Positions 1 to 8,439 of a stretch of DNA of 64,000 bases are shown here, in pieces. The notes under the pieces were generated by a model. The model had not been told where the DNA came from, ran no database searches, and worked only from the letters and a program-made list of their open reading frames with translations. Numbering within the stretch: position 1 is the first letter of the stretch; each line of letters starts with the position of its first letter. The stretch comes from Niallia circulans (GTDB taxonomy: Bacteria; Bacillota; Bacilli; Bacillales; Cytobacillaceae): positions 124,001-188,000 of the forward strand of contig NZ_RIBP01000004.1 in assembly GCF_007273535.1 (NCBI RefSeq). The letters run 5' to 3'. Position numbers and translations under genes: made by a program.

Positions 1-421
1 AAGGCACCCAGCCTCCATTCAAATCGAAGCCTTGGGAATAAATTTCGCCTTCCTTTACTTCCTGAAAAATCGCCTTACCTCTTGGAATTCCTGAGATTAA
101 TCCCGTTCCGTCTGCTTCTTGACATTGCGCCAGCTCCGCGACAATATAAGCCGTCCTGTCTATGAATCTGCTGTCACCAGTTGCTGCAGCCATTTGTGAA
201 CATGCAGATAAATAGTGACCTAAAGTATGTCCGGAAATACCTTGCTCCTCCCAGCCATTATAGTTGCTCGCTTTTGGTTCTAACCCGGCATATTCTCTAT
301 ATCTCGCCAATAGCTTATTTGGTTCGAGCTGAAGAAGATACTCCATGTTCAGTTCCATTGCATGCTTAAAGGGACCATCTGTGATTCTTACTTGCTTTAA
401 ATCAAAAGCTTTAACTGCCAT
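1..421 (-). CDS. GH127-type beta-L-arabinofuranosidase, N-terminal part (cut by window edge)
   Basis: The minus-strand frame opens at the ATG at 421 and runs off the left edge, giving about 140 residues. The protein matches my memory of the GH127 (DUF1680) family N-terminus: LLARYREYAGL near residue 37, a GWEEQGISGHTLGHYLSA block near residue 57, and IVAELAQCQ near residue 93. The family removes beta-L-arabinofuranosyl groups from plant glycans, usually in the cytoplasm; no signal peptide is seen. The catalytic Cys/Glu lie in the missing part. It is divergent from araR, with AraR-like boxes and a cre between them, so arabinose induction with carbon catabolite repression is expected. Family assignment is good; substrate is inferred. 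Confidence 0.8.
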   Translation of the reverse strand, partial: MAVKAFDLKQVRITDGPFKHAMELNMEYLLQLEPNKLLARYREYAGLEPKASNYNGWEEQGISGHTLGHYLSACSQMAAATGDSRFIDRTAYIVAELAQCQEADGTGLISGIPRGKAIFQEVKEGEIYSQGFDLNGGWVP

Positions 422-491
422 CAGATTCACTTTCCTCTCTATACTAGTAATAAAATGAAAGTACTTATTTTGAAATTGTATGGTTGTATTT

Positions 492-506
492 ATGTAAGCG
501 TATTCT
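492..506 (+). promoter_or_regulatory. cre-like site (CcpA)
   Basis: ATGTAAGCGTATTCT matches the WTGNAARCGNWWNCA consensus at 14 of 15 positions. It lies about 70 bp upstream of the GH127 start, where CcpA could block transcription of that gene. Confidence 0.55.
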
Positions 507-527
507 ATATTAAAAAGTCTATGATAG

Positions 528-543
528 TTGTTCGTACATGTCA
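528..543. promoter_or_regulatory. AraR-box-like operator 1
   Basis: TTGTTCGTACATGTCA reads on the minus strand as TGACATGTACGAACAA. It carries the TGTACG core of AraR operators as remembered from Bacillus subtilis. It is the box nearest the GH127 gene, which suggests control of that divergent promoter. Confidence 0.5.
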
Positions 544-654
544 ATAAATATCCTTATACAAATCTAGACATCTTTTAAGTTTCTCATAAAAGTTTTGTCA
601 AATTTCTTATGTTTTTCAACAAGAAAACTGACTCTATTCCCTTTACAGCAACTC

Positions 655-667
655 TTTTGTACGAACT
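655..667. promoter_or_regulatory. AraR-box-like operator 2
   Basis: TTTTGTACGAACT contains the TTTGTACG half-site of AraR operators. It lies in the middle of the divergent intergenic region. A further degenerate copy, TTTGGTACGATAG, lies near 710-722. Confidence 0.5.
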
Positions 668-732
668 GCTAATTCAAAAAAAATTTTATGATAGTCTTTT
701 CCTGCTTTTTTTGGTACGATAGCTTTATATCT

Positions 733-750
733 ATTTTTGTACGTATAAGT
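733..750. promoter_or_regulatory. AraR-box-like operator 3, next to araR start
   Basis: ATTTTTGTACGTATAAGT is the best AraR-like box in the region: a TGTACGTA core with AT-rich arms. It ends about 35 bp before the proposed araR start, a position that fits autorepression. Confidence 0.6.
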
Positions 751-784
751 TAAGGATATGGAAACACAAGAAAGTGGTGATAGT

Positions 785-1900
785 GTGGCACAAAAAACAA
801 AATACAACATGGTTAAGGAACAAATTACTGAATGGATTACAACTGGCCAAGTAAAACCCGGGGAGAAAATTCATTCTGAAAATGAGCTTGTCAAAATGTT
901 TGGAGTAAGCCGCCATACCATTCGCCAGGCAATAGGAGATTTGGTTCACGAAGGCTGGCTTTACAGGGAGCAAGGTGCCGGCACATTCTGCTCAGACAGA
1001 AAAGCGGAAACTGGGTTGGGCTCTGCTGGTCAAGCAGGCAAGCGCACAAAAAATATTGGTGTTATTACCACTTATATATCTGATTACATCTTTCCTTCCA
1101 TCATTAAAGGCATAGAATCCTATTTATCAACAAAAGGCTATTCATTGACCTTCGCTTGTACAGACAATGACATTGCCAAAGAGAAACAGTGCTTACAGAC
1201 AATGCTCGCTAGCAATATTGACGGGCTTATCGTCGAGCCGACAAAAAGCAGTAACTTTAATCCTAATATCAATTACTATTTAGAATTAGAGCAAAATAAA
1301 ATTCCATACTTAATGATCAACCAATACTACTCACAGCTCGCTCCTCCATACATTATGGTTAATGATGAAAAGGGCGGTTATATTGCTACAGAGCATTTAA
1401 TTAAGCTTGGCCATAAGCGGATTATTGGCCTTTTCAAAACAGATGATTTACAAGGTGTTAACCGCATGAAGGGCTTTATACAAGCATTCAAGGATCATGC
1501 TGTTCCCTTCTTTCAGGATATGATTATTAACTTCACAACAGAAGATCAAGACAAATCGCTAGAAGCATTGCAGGAAATTCTTCACAAAGAAGACAGACCG
1601 ACTGCAATCGTCTGCTATAATGATCAGCTCGCCATAAAAGCAATAAGCATTCTACGGACGATGGGATTATCTATACCAAATGATATTTCGATCTTAGGCT
1701 TTGATGATTCCTTTTTAACAGAGGCTTCAGAAGTCAAGCTGACCTCCATCACTCATCCTAAAATGAAAATGGGTGAGGAAGCGGCGAAATGGATTGTTGC
1801 CGCAGTCGAAAAGAAAAGCAAGCCAGCTCCCTCAATTGTCTATGAACCAGAAATTGTAGTTAGAGAGTCCACTGCTTCTGTGGCTGTCACGAAGCAGTAA
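785..1900 (+). CDS. araR: AraR-type arabinose repressor (GntR HTH plus LacI-like sensor)
   Basis: An N-terminal GntR winged helix (about residues 10-75, with SENELVKMFGVSRHTIRQAI) is fused to a LacI/periplasmic-binding-protein sensor domain (about 90-370, with IGVITTYISDYIFPSI and ISILGFDDSFLTEAS). This fusion is the hallmark of AraR, which represses arabinose genes until L-arabinose binds. The frame is open from an ATG at 758, but that codon has no well-spaced SD. The GTG at 785 is preceded by AAAGTGGTGAT, nearly the full anti-SD complement, so I place the start there (371 aa). The upstream intergenic region holds AraR-like boxes, fitting autoregulation and control of the GH127 gene. Confidence 0.88.
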   Translation: MAQKTKYNMVKEQITEWITTGQVKPGEKIHSENELVKMFGVSRHTIRQAIGDLVHEGWLYREQGAGTFCSDRKAETGLGSAGQAGKRTKNIGVITTYISDYIFPSIIKGIESYLSTKGYSLTFACTDNDIAKEKQCLQTMLASNIDGLIVEPTKSSNFNPNINYYLELEQNKIPYLMINQYYSQLAPPYIMVNDEKGGYIATEHLIKLGHKRIIGLFKTDDLQGVNRMKGFIQAFKDHAVPFFQDMIINFTTEDQDKSLEALQEILHKEDRPTAIVCYNDQLAIKAISILRTMGLSIPNDISILGFDDSFLTEASEVKLTSITHPKMKMGEEAAKWIVAAVEKKSKPAPSIVYEPEIVVRESTASVAVTKQ

Positions 1901-1914
1901 CTAATAAAGAAAAG

Positions 1915-1945
1915 GCTGAACCAATGAGTGGTTCAGCTTTTTTTT
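1915..1945. terminator. bidirectional intrinsic terminator between araR and the GH27 gene
   Basis: GCTGAACC (1915-1922) pairs with GGTTCAGC (1930-1937) across a 7-nt loop and is followed by eight T on the plus strand. The two flanking genes converge on it, and the hairpin overlaps the stop codon of the minus-strand gene. Confidence 0.85.
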
Positions 1946-3221
1946 ATGTTATTTTATAAAGCTTGCTGCTGTGTGGAGCAAGCTTTGCTTTAACAGTATC
2001 CTTTATATGGACGGATTCCTTTTCCCATACATCGTTAGCTGTCATTATTTTTGTCAGTCCGATGTCTTGCAACTGCACTTCTACATCGCATTCAGCTTCT
2101 CCTATATTAAATAATGCTACATAGACAGCTTTATTAGGTCCTTTGGCTGTCCAAGCCACTTTATCGCCATCTCTAAATATTAGTCTGCTATCTGTGCCAG
2201 TTTGGTTTAATTCAAGGATATCTTCGTTTGTTAGTAATGATAGTGTCCAGCTGTCATTGTCCCGCAGCTCTCCGCCAAACATAAGGGGCGAGCGAAACAC
2301 GGACCATAATGTCATCATTGTCACCTGTTCTTCCTTTGTGAACCTTGTCCACCGATCTGCACCGCCTCCATCAACAGAGCGAATGCCAATATGTCCTAAT
2401 GGCAGCATATCACAATCAGGCCAATATCCTGGACCCGAAAGCCCACTCCATTTCTCACATCTCTCAAACATATCGTATAAAAGCTGCCACTGATCCCAAT
2501 AATCGTCTGTCATTCGCCACATATTTGCATTATCCTGCAAAACATCAGCAAACTCAAGCGGTGCAGGACCTGGAGACAGACTTAACACCATGTCTCTTCC
2601 ACACTTATCGATTGCCTTTCTTATCAGCTTAATTTCGTCAACATGTGTAGTATAAAGCTTTGATGCTGCAATATCATCAACCTTTATGTAGTCAACACCC
2701 CATTCGGCATACAGCTTAAATAAAGAATCATAATACGCCTCAGCACCAGATACACTTGCATCTACCCCATACATATCTGTATTCCATGGACAGATTGAAT
2801 TTGCATGAGCAATGTCGCGGGCAGTATGGTCAGAGTCTAAGATGCCTGTATTTTGATGGACTGCTTGCCTCGGAATTCCCCTCATAATATGGATACCGAA
2901 CTTCAATCCAAGGCTATGGACATAATCAGAAAGCGGTTTAAAACCTTTTCCTTCCGCTGAAGAAGGAAATCTGTTTACTGCAGGAATAAGCCGCGAATAC
3001 TCATCCATCTCCAGTTCTACAAAAGGTCGATACTGAGAGGAATTGGCGCCAGGCTCATACCATTGGATATCCACAACAATATATTGCCATCCAAAATCCT
3101 TTAAATGCTTTGCCATATATTCAGCGTTCCCTTTGACTTCCTCTTCTGTTACTGATGCGCCATAACAATCCCAGCTATTCCATCCTAATGGAGGAGTCTG
3201 GGCAAACCGATGATGATTCAT
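1944..3221 (-). CDS. GH27 family glycoside hydrolase (alpha-galactosidase or beta-L-arabinopyranosidase)
   Basis: This 425-residue protein starts with the GH27 signature TPPLGWNSWDCYG. It carries the nucleophile in YIKVDDI (about D182/D183), the probable acid/base Asp in WRMTDDYWDQW, and a C-terminal beta domain. No signal peptide is visible, so it should act in the cytoplasm on imported oligosaccharides. The usual sugar-binding DDxW after strand 2 is replaced by VVDIQWYE, so galactose specificity is not secure; the AraR neighbour makes an arabinopyranosidase possible. An AAAGGTG SD precedes the ATG. It lies 111 bp downstream of the AraC-type gene on the same strand and is probably cotranscribed with it. 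Confidence 0.8.
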   Translation of the reverse strand: MNHHRFAQTPPLGWNSWDCYGASVTEEEVKGNAEYMAKHLKDFGWQYIVVDIQWYEPGANSSQYRPFVELEMDEYSRLIPAVNRFPSSAEGKGFKPLSDYVHSLGLKFGIHIMRGIPRQAVHQNTGILDSDHTARDIAHANSICPWNTDMYGVDASVSGAEAYYDSLFKLYAEWGVDYIKVDDIAASKLYTTHVDEIKLIRKAIDKCGRDMVLSLSPGPAPLEFADVLQDNANMWRMTDDYWDQWQLLYDMFERCEKWSGLSGPGYWPDCDMLPLGHIGIRSVDGGGADRWTRFTKEEQVTMMTLWSVFRSPLMFGGELRDNDSWTLSLLTNEDILELNQTGTDSRLIFRDGDKVAWTAKGPNKAVYVALFNIGEAECDVEVQLQDIGLTKIMTANDVWEKESVHIKDTVKAKLAPHSSKLYKIT

Positions 3222-3332
3222 TTAACTTCACACCTTTCACGACAGATAGTCATTCTATAGGCTAATCTTAAATGAAACAAAGCATTGGCATCTACGATAA
3301 CTTTTTGCTCATTTATGTAATATATTGCTGTT

Positions 3333-4214
3333 TTAATCCAATTTCAATTGATGTAAATAGGCATGCTCTGTCGCTAAGCGGAATTCACCAGGTGAAATTC
3401 CAATCCATTGATGGAAAACCTTGATAAAGTAACTTCCTGTCGAGTAGCCCAGTTCTTGCGCAATTGCCTCCATTGTCATATCAGAATCTCGCAACAGCCT
3501 TATTGCCTCCTCCATCCTTACCTTTGTTAAATACTCAATCGGAGTGTACCCGGTTGTTTTTTTGTATAATCTTGTAAAGTAATATTTTGAGAGATTAACT
3601 TTAGCTGCTATCTCTTCAAGACTTTGCAGTGATTGATATGTTGCCTCGATGTACGAAGCTGCTTCGGCAATGGAATCAGGCCATGAGAGTTTTTCTTTTT
3701 TTGCTGAAACATGATGCCTGAACAATTCCATAACAAACTCATAAACAATGGCAGAAGCTCTAAACCCGTCAGTTATATGATTTTTCGCTGCACTAGCAAA
3801 AACACTTTTTAATAATCGGATTGGCGAACTGTCTTCTGGCATCGCAAAGACCTGACCAAGACTAGTTACTGCATGGCGCCATTCCGCTTCAATATTTGTC
3901 GGCCGAAACATGATAAATAGAACCTCCCAATCAGTATTGCCTTCTAAAAAGTAATAACGGTGGTTGCTTGGTATCTCCACCATAAAGCCTGTTCCTTTCT
4001 CTAATTTATGAAGTGTTCCATCCACTTCTATATAACCGCAGCCTGAGAGCGTATATTGAAATAAATATAGTGGTCCATCCTTGCGAGTTAAGCCGTTCCA
4101 ATGGTACGACTCCTTTGAAATGACTTGGTTCCCTACTGCAAAAAGCTGGTAGAACGATTGATTCAATGTATCTAGAAATCGAAAACCATAGACTTCTTGT
4201 TTGTTATTTGTCAT
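3333..4214 (-). CDS. AraC family transcriptional regulator (cupin sensor plus two HTH)
   Basis: A 293-residue protein. The N-terminal cupin-like half (about 20-160, with GCGYIEVDGTLHKLEKGTGF) is the usual sugar sensor. The C-terminal AraC domain carries both helix-turn-helices: LEEIAAKVNLSKYYFTRLYK near 200 and MEAIAQELGYSTGSYFIKVF near 247. It directly precedes the GH27 gene in the same direction and probably activates that operon. Two cre-like sites lie upstream, so CcpA repression is likely. The effector is unknown; a galactoside or arabinoside is inferred from the neighbours. Confidence 0.85.
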   Translation of the reverse strand: MTNNKQEVYGFRFLDTLNQSFYQLFAVGNQVISKESYHWNGLTRKDGPLYLFQYTLSGCGYIEVDGTLHKLEKGTGFMVEIPSNHRYYFLEGNTDWEVLFIMFRPTNIEAEWRHAVTSLGQVFAMPEDSSPIRLLKSVFASAAKNHITDGFRASAIVYEFVMELFRHHVSAKKEKLSWPDSIAEAASYIEATYQSLQSLEEIAAKVNLSKYYFTRLYKKTTGYTPIEYLTKVRMEEAIRLLRDSDMTMEAIAQELGYSTGSYFIKVFHQWIGISPGEFRLATEHAYLHQLKLD

Positions 4215-4233
4215 ATGTGCTCCTTCACAAGTT

Positions 4234-4248
4234 ATGTAAGCGCTTAAA
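4234..4248 (-). promoter_or_regulatory. cre-like site upstream of the AraC/GH27 unit
   Basis: ATGTAAGCGCTTAAA matches the cre consensus at 14 of 15 positions. It is 20 bp upstream of the AraC-type start codon, in the expected leader/promoter region. Confidence 0.55.
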
Positions 4249-4325
4249 TATTTTAGCAGCGCCGTTTCCTTTGTTAGGCTTTTTTTCTATAATCATACAA
4301 CATTACCACCTCTTCGGCTACACTT

Positions 4326-4340
4326 TTTAAAGCGTTTACA
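4326..4340 (-). promoter_or_regulatory. second cre-like site in the same intergenic region
   Basis: TTTAAAGCGTTTACA matches the cre consensus at 14 of 15 positions. It lies between the AraC-type gene and the divergent RsbR-like gene and could serve either. Confidence 0.45.
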
Positions 4341-4447
4341 AAAGTGATAGCAGATGAGGAACTTCGACACTTACTGCCTCTATTCTAGAGGAGTATAATA
4401 AAGAAATACTATGACGAAGAAAAAATTAAAAATTGGAGTTGATACTT

Positions 4448-5302
4448 TTGAAAGACGAATTAATGTATATTGGCAATAAAGTTATAAAAAGCCAGCAAAT
4501 TTTGGCTGTTAATATGAATGATCTACTACAGCAATTTTTTCAAGGAGAAAATATGGAAGGCTTTGAAAGAATTGGTGAAGAAAAATTTACTCACTGGAGT
4601 GCCAAACTGTTTACTATCATGGGTGAAGCATTAAAGAATAATGAAAAGAAACAAACGAATGAGCTGGACAACTGGGCAAGAGAAGCTGGAGGCAGCTTCG
4701 TAAAAAACTATGTACCACTTTCAGCAGCATTACGGTCGCTTACTATTTATCGAAATATTATCTGGAATGTGTTCACTGTTGAGTTGGAGGAAAAATCCTT
4801 TGCAGCCATAACAATGCTTGATGTTGGAAAAATAATCGATCCTTTGCTTGATGAAATCAGTGTTATTATTGGTAAAGTTTACGAGGAAAACAGCAGCCGA
4901 TTAATGAAAATTGCCTATTCTGCTTTAGAGGAATTATCTGTTCCTGTTGTACCCGTCGCAAAAGAAACGGCGATTATTCCGCTTATCGGTCAAATTGATA
5001 CAGATCGCTCCCAGCTTATATTGGAAGTGGCGTTAGAGGAATCTGCCCGATTAAAGGTCGAATATTTAATATTGGATATCTCTGGTGTCCCTATCGTCGA
5101 TACTATGGTAGCCGATAATTTATTCAAGGTCGTTCAAGCTCTTGACCTGATTGGTGTCAAATCGATTATATCCGGAATTCGGCCGGAAATTGCCCAAACT
5201 ATTATTACGTTAGGAATCGATTTCAGCAAGGTAACAACATGTGCCAACTTACATACAGCGCTTGCCAGCATTGGATTGAGAAGAGTGTCAGAGCCCTCTT
5301 AA
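4448..5302 (+). CDS. RsbR-like protein with C-terminal STAS domain
   Basis: The C-terminal STAS domain (about 165-280, with PLIGQIDTDRS and LILDISGVPIVDTMVADNLF) matches the RsbR paralogues of the Bacillus stressosome. The Thr in VDTM is at the position where RsbR proteins are phosphorylated by RsbT. The N-terminal 150 residues are a helical region like the non-haem globin sensor domain of RsbR. The likely role is as a stressosome scaffold component feeding the general stress response. A TTG at 4448 has GGAG nine bases upstream; an in-frame TTG at 4433 overlaps that SD and is less likely. It stands alone, with no rsb partners nearby, as is common for RsbR paralogues. Confidence 0.82.
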   Translation: MKDELMYIGNKVIKSQQILAVNMNDLLQQFFQGENMEGFERIGEEKFTHWSAKLFTIMGEALKNNEKKQTNELDNWAREAGGSFVKNYVPLSAALRSLTIYRNIIWNVFTVELEEKSFAAITMLDVGKIIDPLLDEISVIIGKVYEENSSRLMKIAYSALEELSVPVVPVAKETAIIPLIGQIDTDRSQLILEVALEESARLKVEYLILDISGVPIVDTMVADNLFKVVQALDLIGVKSIISGIRPEIAQTIITLGIDFSKVTTCANLHTALASIGLRRVSEPS

Positions 5303-5305
5303 TCA

Positions 5306-5340
5306 ATAGAAAAGGCATCCTGAATGGATGCCTTTTCTAT
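5306..5340. terminator. bidirectional terminator, 15-bp stem
   Basis: ATAGAAAAGGCATCC (5306-5320) is perfectly complementary to GGATGCCTTTTCTAT (5326-5340) across a 5-nt loop. It separates the RsbR-like gene from the end of the haem operon that converges on it. Confidence 0.88.
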
Positions 5341-5356
5341 TACTTTCACTCTAAGA

Positions 5357-5689
5357 TTAGCTGCCGGCAACCTCTTTAATAATCGGTTTTCTTTGCACCT
5401 TCACTTCATATTTTGTTGTTTTGTTTTCGATAATGAATTCTGGAACGCCGCCTCTGTGTGCGTGTGATTCTTTAAACTCCTCACTTCCTACCCATCCTAG
5501 AAAGCCTTCTTTATTTTCCCATCTTGTGACAATAGTTATTTCCTCATAATCTGTTGTTCCAGCAGTCAGCAATACTTCTAATCCAATAAAACCTGCTTTT
5601 TCTTCGATTTTTCCAATTCTATTAAATCTCTCAATGAATCCTTCCGCAAATCCTTCTTTAACTTTAACAGTGTTAGTTACAATATACAT
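5357..5689 (-). CDS. IsdG/HmoA-like haem monooxygenase (ABM domain)
   Basis: A 110-residue antibiotic-biosynthesis-monooxygenase fold protein: MYIVTNTVKVKEGFAEGF, then ITIVTRWENKEGFLGWVGSEEF with the Trp typical of haem-degrading IsdG/HmoA proteins. It would open haem in the cytoplasm and release iron. The frame extends upstream to 5746, but the ATG at 5689 has a GAGGAGG SD while the extension overlaps the ATPase gene, so I use 5689. It is the last gene of the haem operon, 13 bp after the second ATPase. A His near residue 75 in SHAHRGG may be the haem ligand; this is inference. Confidence 0.85.
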   Translation of the reverse strand: MYIVTNTVKVKEGFAEGFIERFNRIGKIEEKAGFIGLEVLLTAGTTDYEEITIVTRWENKEGFLGWVGSEEFKESHAHRGGVPEFIIENKTTKYEVKVQRKPIIKEVAGS

Positions 5690-5702
5690 TTTGTTTCCTC
5701 CT

Positions 5703-6476
5703 CTAATTTTCATATTTTGGGATAATGATTGGATAATTGTTCTCAAACTTAATCAATGCATCAATTTCATATACTTCTTTCAGTAACTGCGCAGTCAAAA
5801 TTGCTTGAGGCTTTCCTGTTTGATATATTTCGCCACGCTTCATTACAATAAGATTGTCACTGTATGCGCCTGCATATTGAAGCTCATGAAGCACCATAAT
5901 GACGGTAATCTGATAGGTTTTATTGATTCTAGAAAGAATTTTCATTAGTTCTAGCTGATGTGTAATGTCTAAGAAAGTAGTTGGTTCATCAAGCAATAAA
6001 ACAGTCGTTTTTTGGGCTAATGCCATAGCAATTCTTGCTCTTTGCAATTCGCCGCCTGACAAATGGCCCACCATTCGATCTGCCATATGCTCTAACCCAG
6101 TTTCTGTTATTGCCCACGCAATAATCTCTTTATCTTCTTCAGATGCAGCACCTGTAAGCCGTTGAAAAGGCACCCTTCCATAGCCGACGAGTTCCTTCAC
6201 TGTAATGCTTGGCAGCACCTCTTTTGCTTGCGGAAGCATCGCTATTTTTTGGGAATACTCTTTTCTTTTATATTTATGAATAGGCTGATTGTCTAATGTC
6301 ACCAAGCCATTATCAGCTTTTAACAGACGTGCAAACAATTTCAAGAGGGTAGATTTCCCCGATCCATTTGGTCCAACAATTGCGGTCATTTTCCCCTCTG
6401 GAAATTCAATGTTAATATCATCAAGCTGGAATCTTCCTTGACTGAATCGCAATTCCTCTGATTTTAACACTGCCAT
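5703..6476 (-). CDS. haem/iron-siderophore ABC importer ATPase (second set)
   Basis: A 257-residue FepC/HmuV-type ATPase. Walker A is GPNGSGKST (about 34-42), the Q-loop is in AMLPQAKEVLP, the signature is LSGGELQRARIA, and Walker B is VLLLDEPTTFLDI followed by the H-loop in MVLHELQYA. It energises the FecCD-type permease encoded just upstream, whose stop codon shares a base with this start, implying translational coupling. It belongs to the second binding-protein/permease/ATPase set of the locus. Haem as substrate is inferred from the NEAT genes, sortase B and haem monooxygenase in the same operon. Confidence 0.86.
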   Translation of the reverse strand: MAVLKSEELRFSQGRFQLDDINIEFPEGKMTAIVGPNGSGKSTLLKLFARLLKADNGLVTLDNQPIHKYKRKEYSQKIAMLPQAKEVLPSITVKELVGYGRVPFQRLTGAASEEDKEIIAWAITETGLEHMADRMVGHLSGGELQRARIAMALAQKTTVLLLDEPTTFLDITHQLELMKILSRINKTYQITVIMVLHELQYAGAYSDNLIVMKRGEIYQTGKPQAILTAQLLKEVYEIDALIKFENNYPIIIPKYEN

Positions 6477-7480
6477 TACACCATCCTCCTTCTACGCAGC
6501 AGAATGATAAAGAAAGGACCACCAAGGGCTGCCAGCAAAATACCGACAGGCAATTCAATTGGATCGAATAGACTGCGTGCTGCCGTATCTGCAATGACAA
6601 CGAGTGCAGCACCGCCAATAATCGAAAAAGGCAGCAAAAATCGATAATCCTCTCCGATCAGAAGACGGATGATATGCGGGACAACGAGTCCGACAAATCC
6701 AATTAAACCTGCAACACTGACTGCTATACCTGCTAAAAAAGAGGCTAGCAGTATAATCAGCATGCGAATCAGTTCAACATTTTGTCCAAGTAGCTTAGCA
6801 GAGTCATCTCCTAGTATCAGAATATTGACAGGTTTAATCGCAAGTAAGCTTAACAGCAGCATAATAATGGTATATGGCAAAATAATTTCGACATGATACC
6901 AGCTTCTTCCATTAAGTCCGCCTGACAACCAGCCAATTACGGATTGTACTCTGTCGCTGTACAGCACCATTACTCCATTCATAATGGCACCTAGCACAGC
7001 ATTCATCGCAACACCTGCCAGGATGATTTTCACTGGTGATGCCCCTTTATCCCATGCGAACAAATAAATCAATACTGTTGTTAGAAATGCACCGATAAAA
7101 GCAATAAATGGCAATAAATAGCTGTATTGAGGGAAAATAACCATTGTAACGATAGCGAATAATCCTCCGCCAGAGGAGACACCGATAATACCTGGATCCG
7201 CCAAAGGATTTCTCATCACTCCCTGCAGCAAGGCTCCTGATGCAGCAAGGCATGCACCAACACAAAGTCCCACAATAACTCTTGGCAGACGAAGGTTATA
7301 GACGATTTTTTCATACGTACCCTCACCGCTAGATACAAGAGTAGCCCATATTTCTTTAAAGGAGACAGAAACAGCTCCAAATGAAATGCCTGCATATATC
7401 GCAAGAAGCAGCAATAGCAGGAGACTAACAAGGACTGTTATCCGTTTTTTCTTTCTTTCTACATATTCCAACATGCTCAC
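6476..7480 (-). CDS. FecCD-family permease of the second haem/iron importer
   Basis: A 334-residue membrane protein of the FecCD (BtuC-like) family with about 8-10 hydrophobic helices. Family motifs are visible: LRLPRVIVGLCVGACLAASGALLQGVMRNPLADPGIIGVSSG split across the first third, and AGLIGFVGLVVPHIIRLLIG near residue 265, the ATPase-contacting region. It forms the membrane channel for the lipoprotein encoded just upstream. Its first codon overlaps the end of that gene by 4 bp, and its end overlaps the ATPase start by 1 bp, so the three are tightly coupled. Confidence 0.88.
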   Translation of the reverse strand: MSMLEYVERKKKRITVLVSLLLLLLLAIYAGISFGAVSVSFKEIWATLVSSGEGTYEKIVYNLRLPRVIVGLCVGACLAASGALLQGVMRNPLADPGIIGVSSGGGLFAIVTMVIFPQYSYLLPFIAFIGAFLTTVLIYLFAWDKGASPVKIILAGVAMNAVLGAIMNGVMVLYSDRVQSVIGWLSGGLNGRSWYHVEIILPYTIIMLLLSLLAIKPVNILILGDDSAKLLGQNVELIRMLIILLASFLAGIAVSVAGLIGFVGLVVPHIIRLLIGEDYRFLLPFSIIGGAALVVIADTAARSLFDPIELPVGILLAALGGPFFIILLRRRRMV

Positions 7481-8439
7481 TCCAAATGATTTAACAATTC
7501 AACCAAGTATTGAACAGCATCTACTGCTCTTGTACCTGGATTTGTGCCAAACAAATCGCTTGGCAAAACTTCAACTCTGTCATTTTTTACAGCATCCAAT
7601 GAAGTCCAAGCTGCATTTTGCTTCATTTCTTTTAAAAAGCCTTGCTTAATTTCTTCTGCATCACCATGCGTAATTAAGAGAACGGCATCAGGATTCGCCT
7701 CTACAACTCTCTCTGTATTTATTTGCGCATATTGTGGAAATTTTTCTAATGCAGGATAATCACTTGCTACATTAACCCCTCCTGCTGCTGCTAAAAAATC
7801 ACCGCTTAATGAATTGGGCAATGCTGCCATATACGTTCCAGGAGCTCCGTAAACAAGCAGAACACGTTTACCCTTATCCTCAAGCTCGGAAGCAGCAGCC
7901 TTTAACTCAGCATCCAGTTCCTCCATTAATTGGGCAGCTTTGTCTGTCTCTTGCAGCATTTCTCCGTAAAGATTAATTTGCTTTTTAATATCACTGATAG
8001 AATTTGCTTCTGTCAGAATTACCTTTGTTCCGAGTCCTTCTATTGTCGGAACATCCTCCTGATTAAAGCCAACATTTGCTATCACAACATCTGGCTGCAG
8101 CAAAGCGATTTTTTCATAATTCACTTCATGTGTTGTGCCAATTTCCTCCGCATCCTTTGCCATTTCAGCAAGCTGACCATCATCGGAAAGTGTCGGTTTT
8201 CCAACTACCTCTTTACCGAACGCATGCATTAAATCAACATCGCCGCTTCCTAATGCAGCAATGTTCTCCGGTGCTTTAGAAAATGTCACCGTACGTTCGG
8301 CAAAGTCCGTTATAGCAATAGACCCAGCAGTTGATTCTGCTGCTTCTCCTGTAGGCTTGCTGCAAGCAGCAAGCAGCAGCGCCATACTCATCAATATCAT
8401 TGTTTTTCCTAAGCCTTTGTTAAACAAGATGTGCCTCAA
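7477..8439 (-). CDS. haem/iron ABC substrate-binding lipoprotein (second set)
   Basis: A 320-residue FepB/IsdE-type class III binding protein. A lipoprotein signal ends at LLLAAC (Cys26). Two lobes follow, with PENIAALGSGDVDLMHAFG near 55 and LLVYGAPGTYMAALPNSLSG near 195. It would hold haem or another iron complex at the outer face of the membrane and deliver it to the permease that follows. It overlaps the sortase B gene by 4 bp upstream and the permease by 4 bp downstream. It differs clearly in sequence from the IsdE-like protein at 10965-11846, so the locus has two non-identical receptors. Confidence 0.86.
   Translation of the reverse strand: MRHILFNKGLGKTMILMSMALLLAACSKPTGEAAESTAGSIAITDFAERTVTFSKAPENIAALGSGDVDLMHAFGKEVVGKPTLSDDGQLAEMAKDAEEIGTTHEVNYEKIALLQPDVVIANVGFNQEDVPTIEGLGTKVILTEANSISDIKKQINLYGEMLQETDKAAQLMEELDAELKAAASELEDKGKRVLLVYGAPGTYMAALPNSLSGDFLAAAGGVNVASDYPALEKFPQYAQINTERVVEANPDAVLLITHGDAEEIKQGFLKEMKQNAAWTSLDAVKNDRVEVLPSDLFGTNPGTRAVDAVQYLVELLNHLE

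Noticed and set aside
758..784. ATG at 758 as araR start
   Set aside because: No SD at useful spacing, while GTG 785 has a near-perfect one.
5690..5746. Upstream extension of the haem monooxygenase frame
   Set aside because: It overlaps the ATPase gene, and the ATG at 5689 has a GAGGAGG SD.
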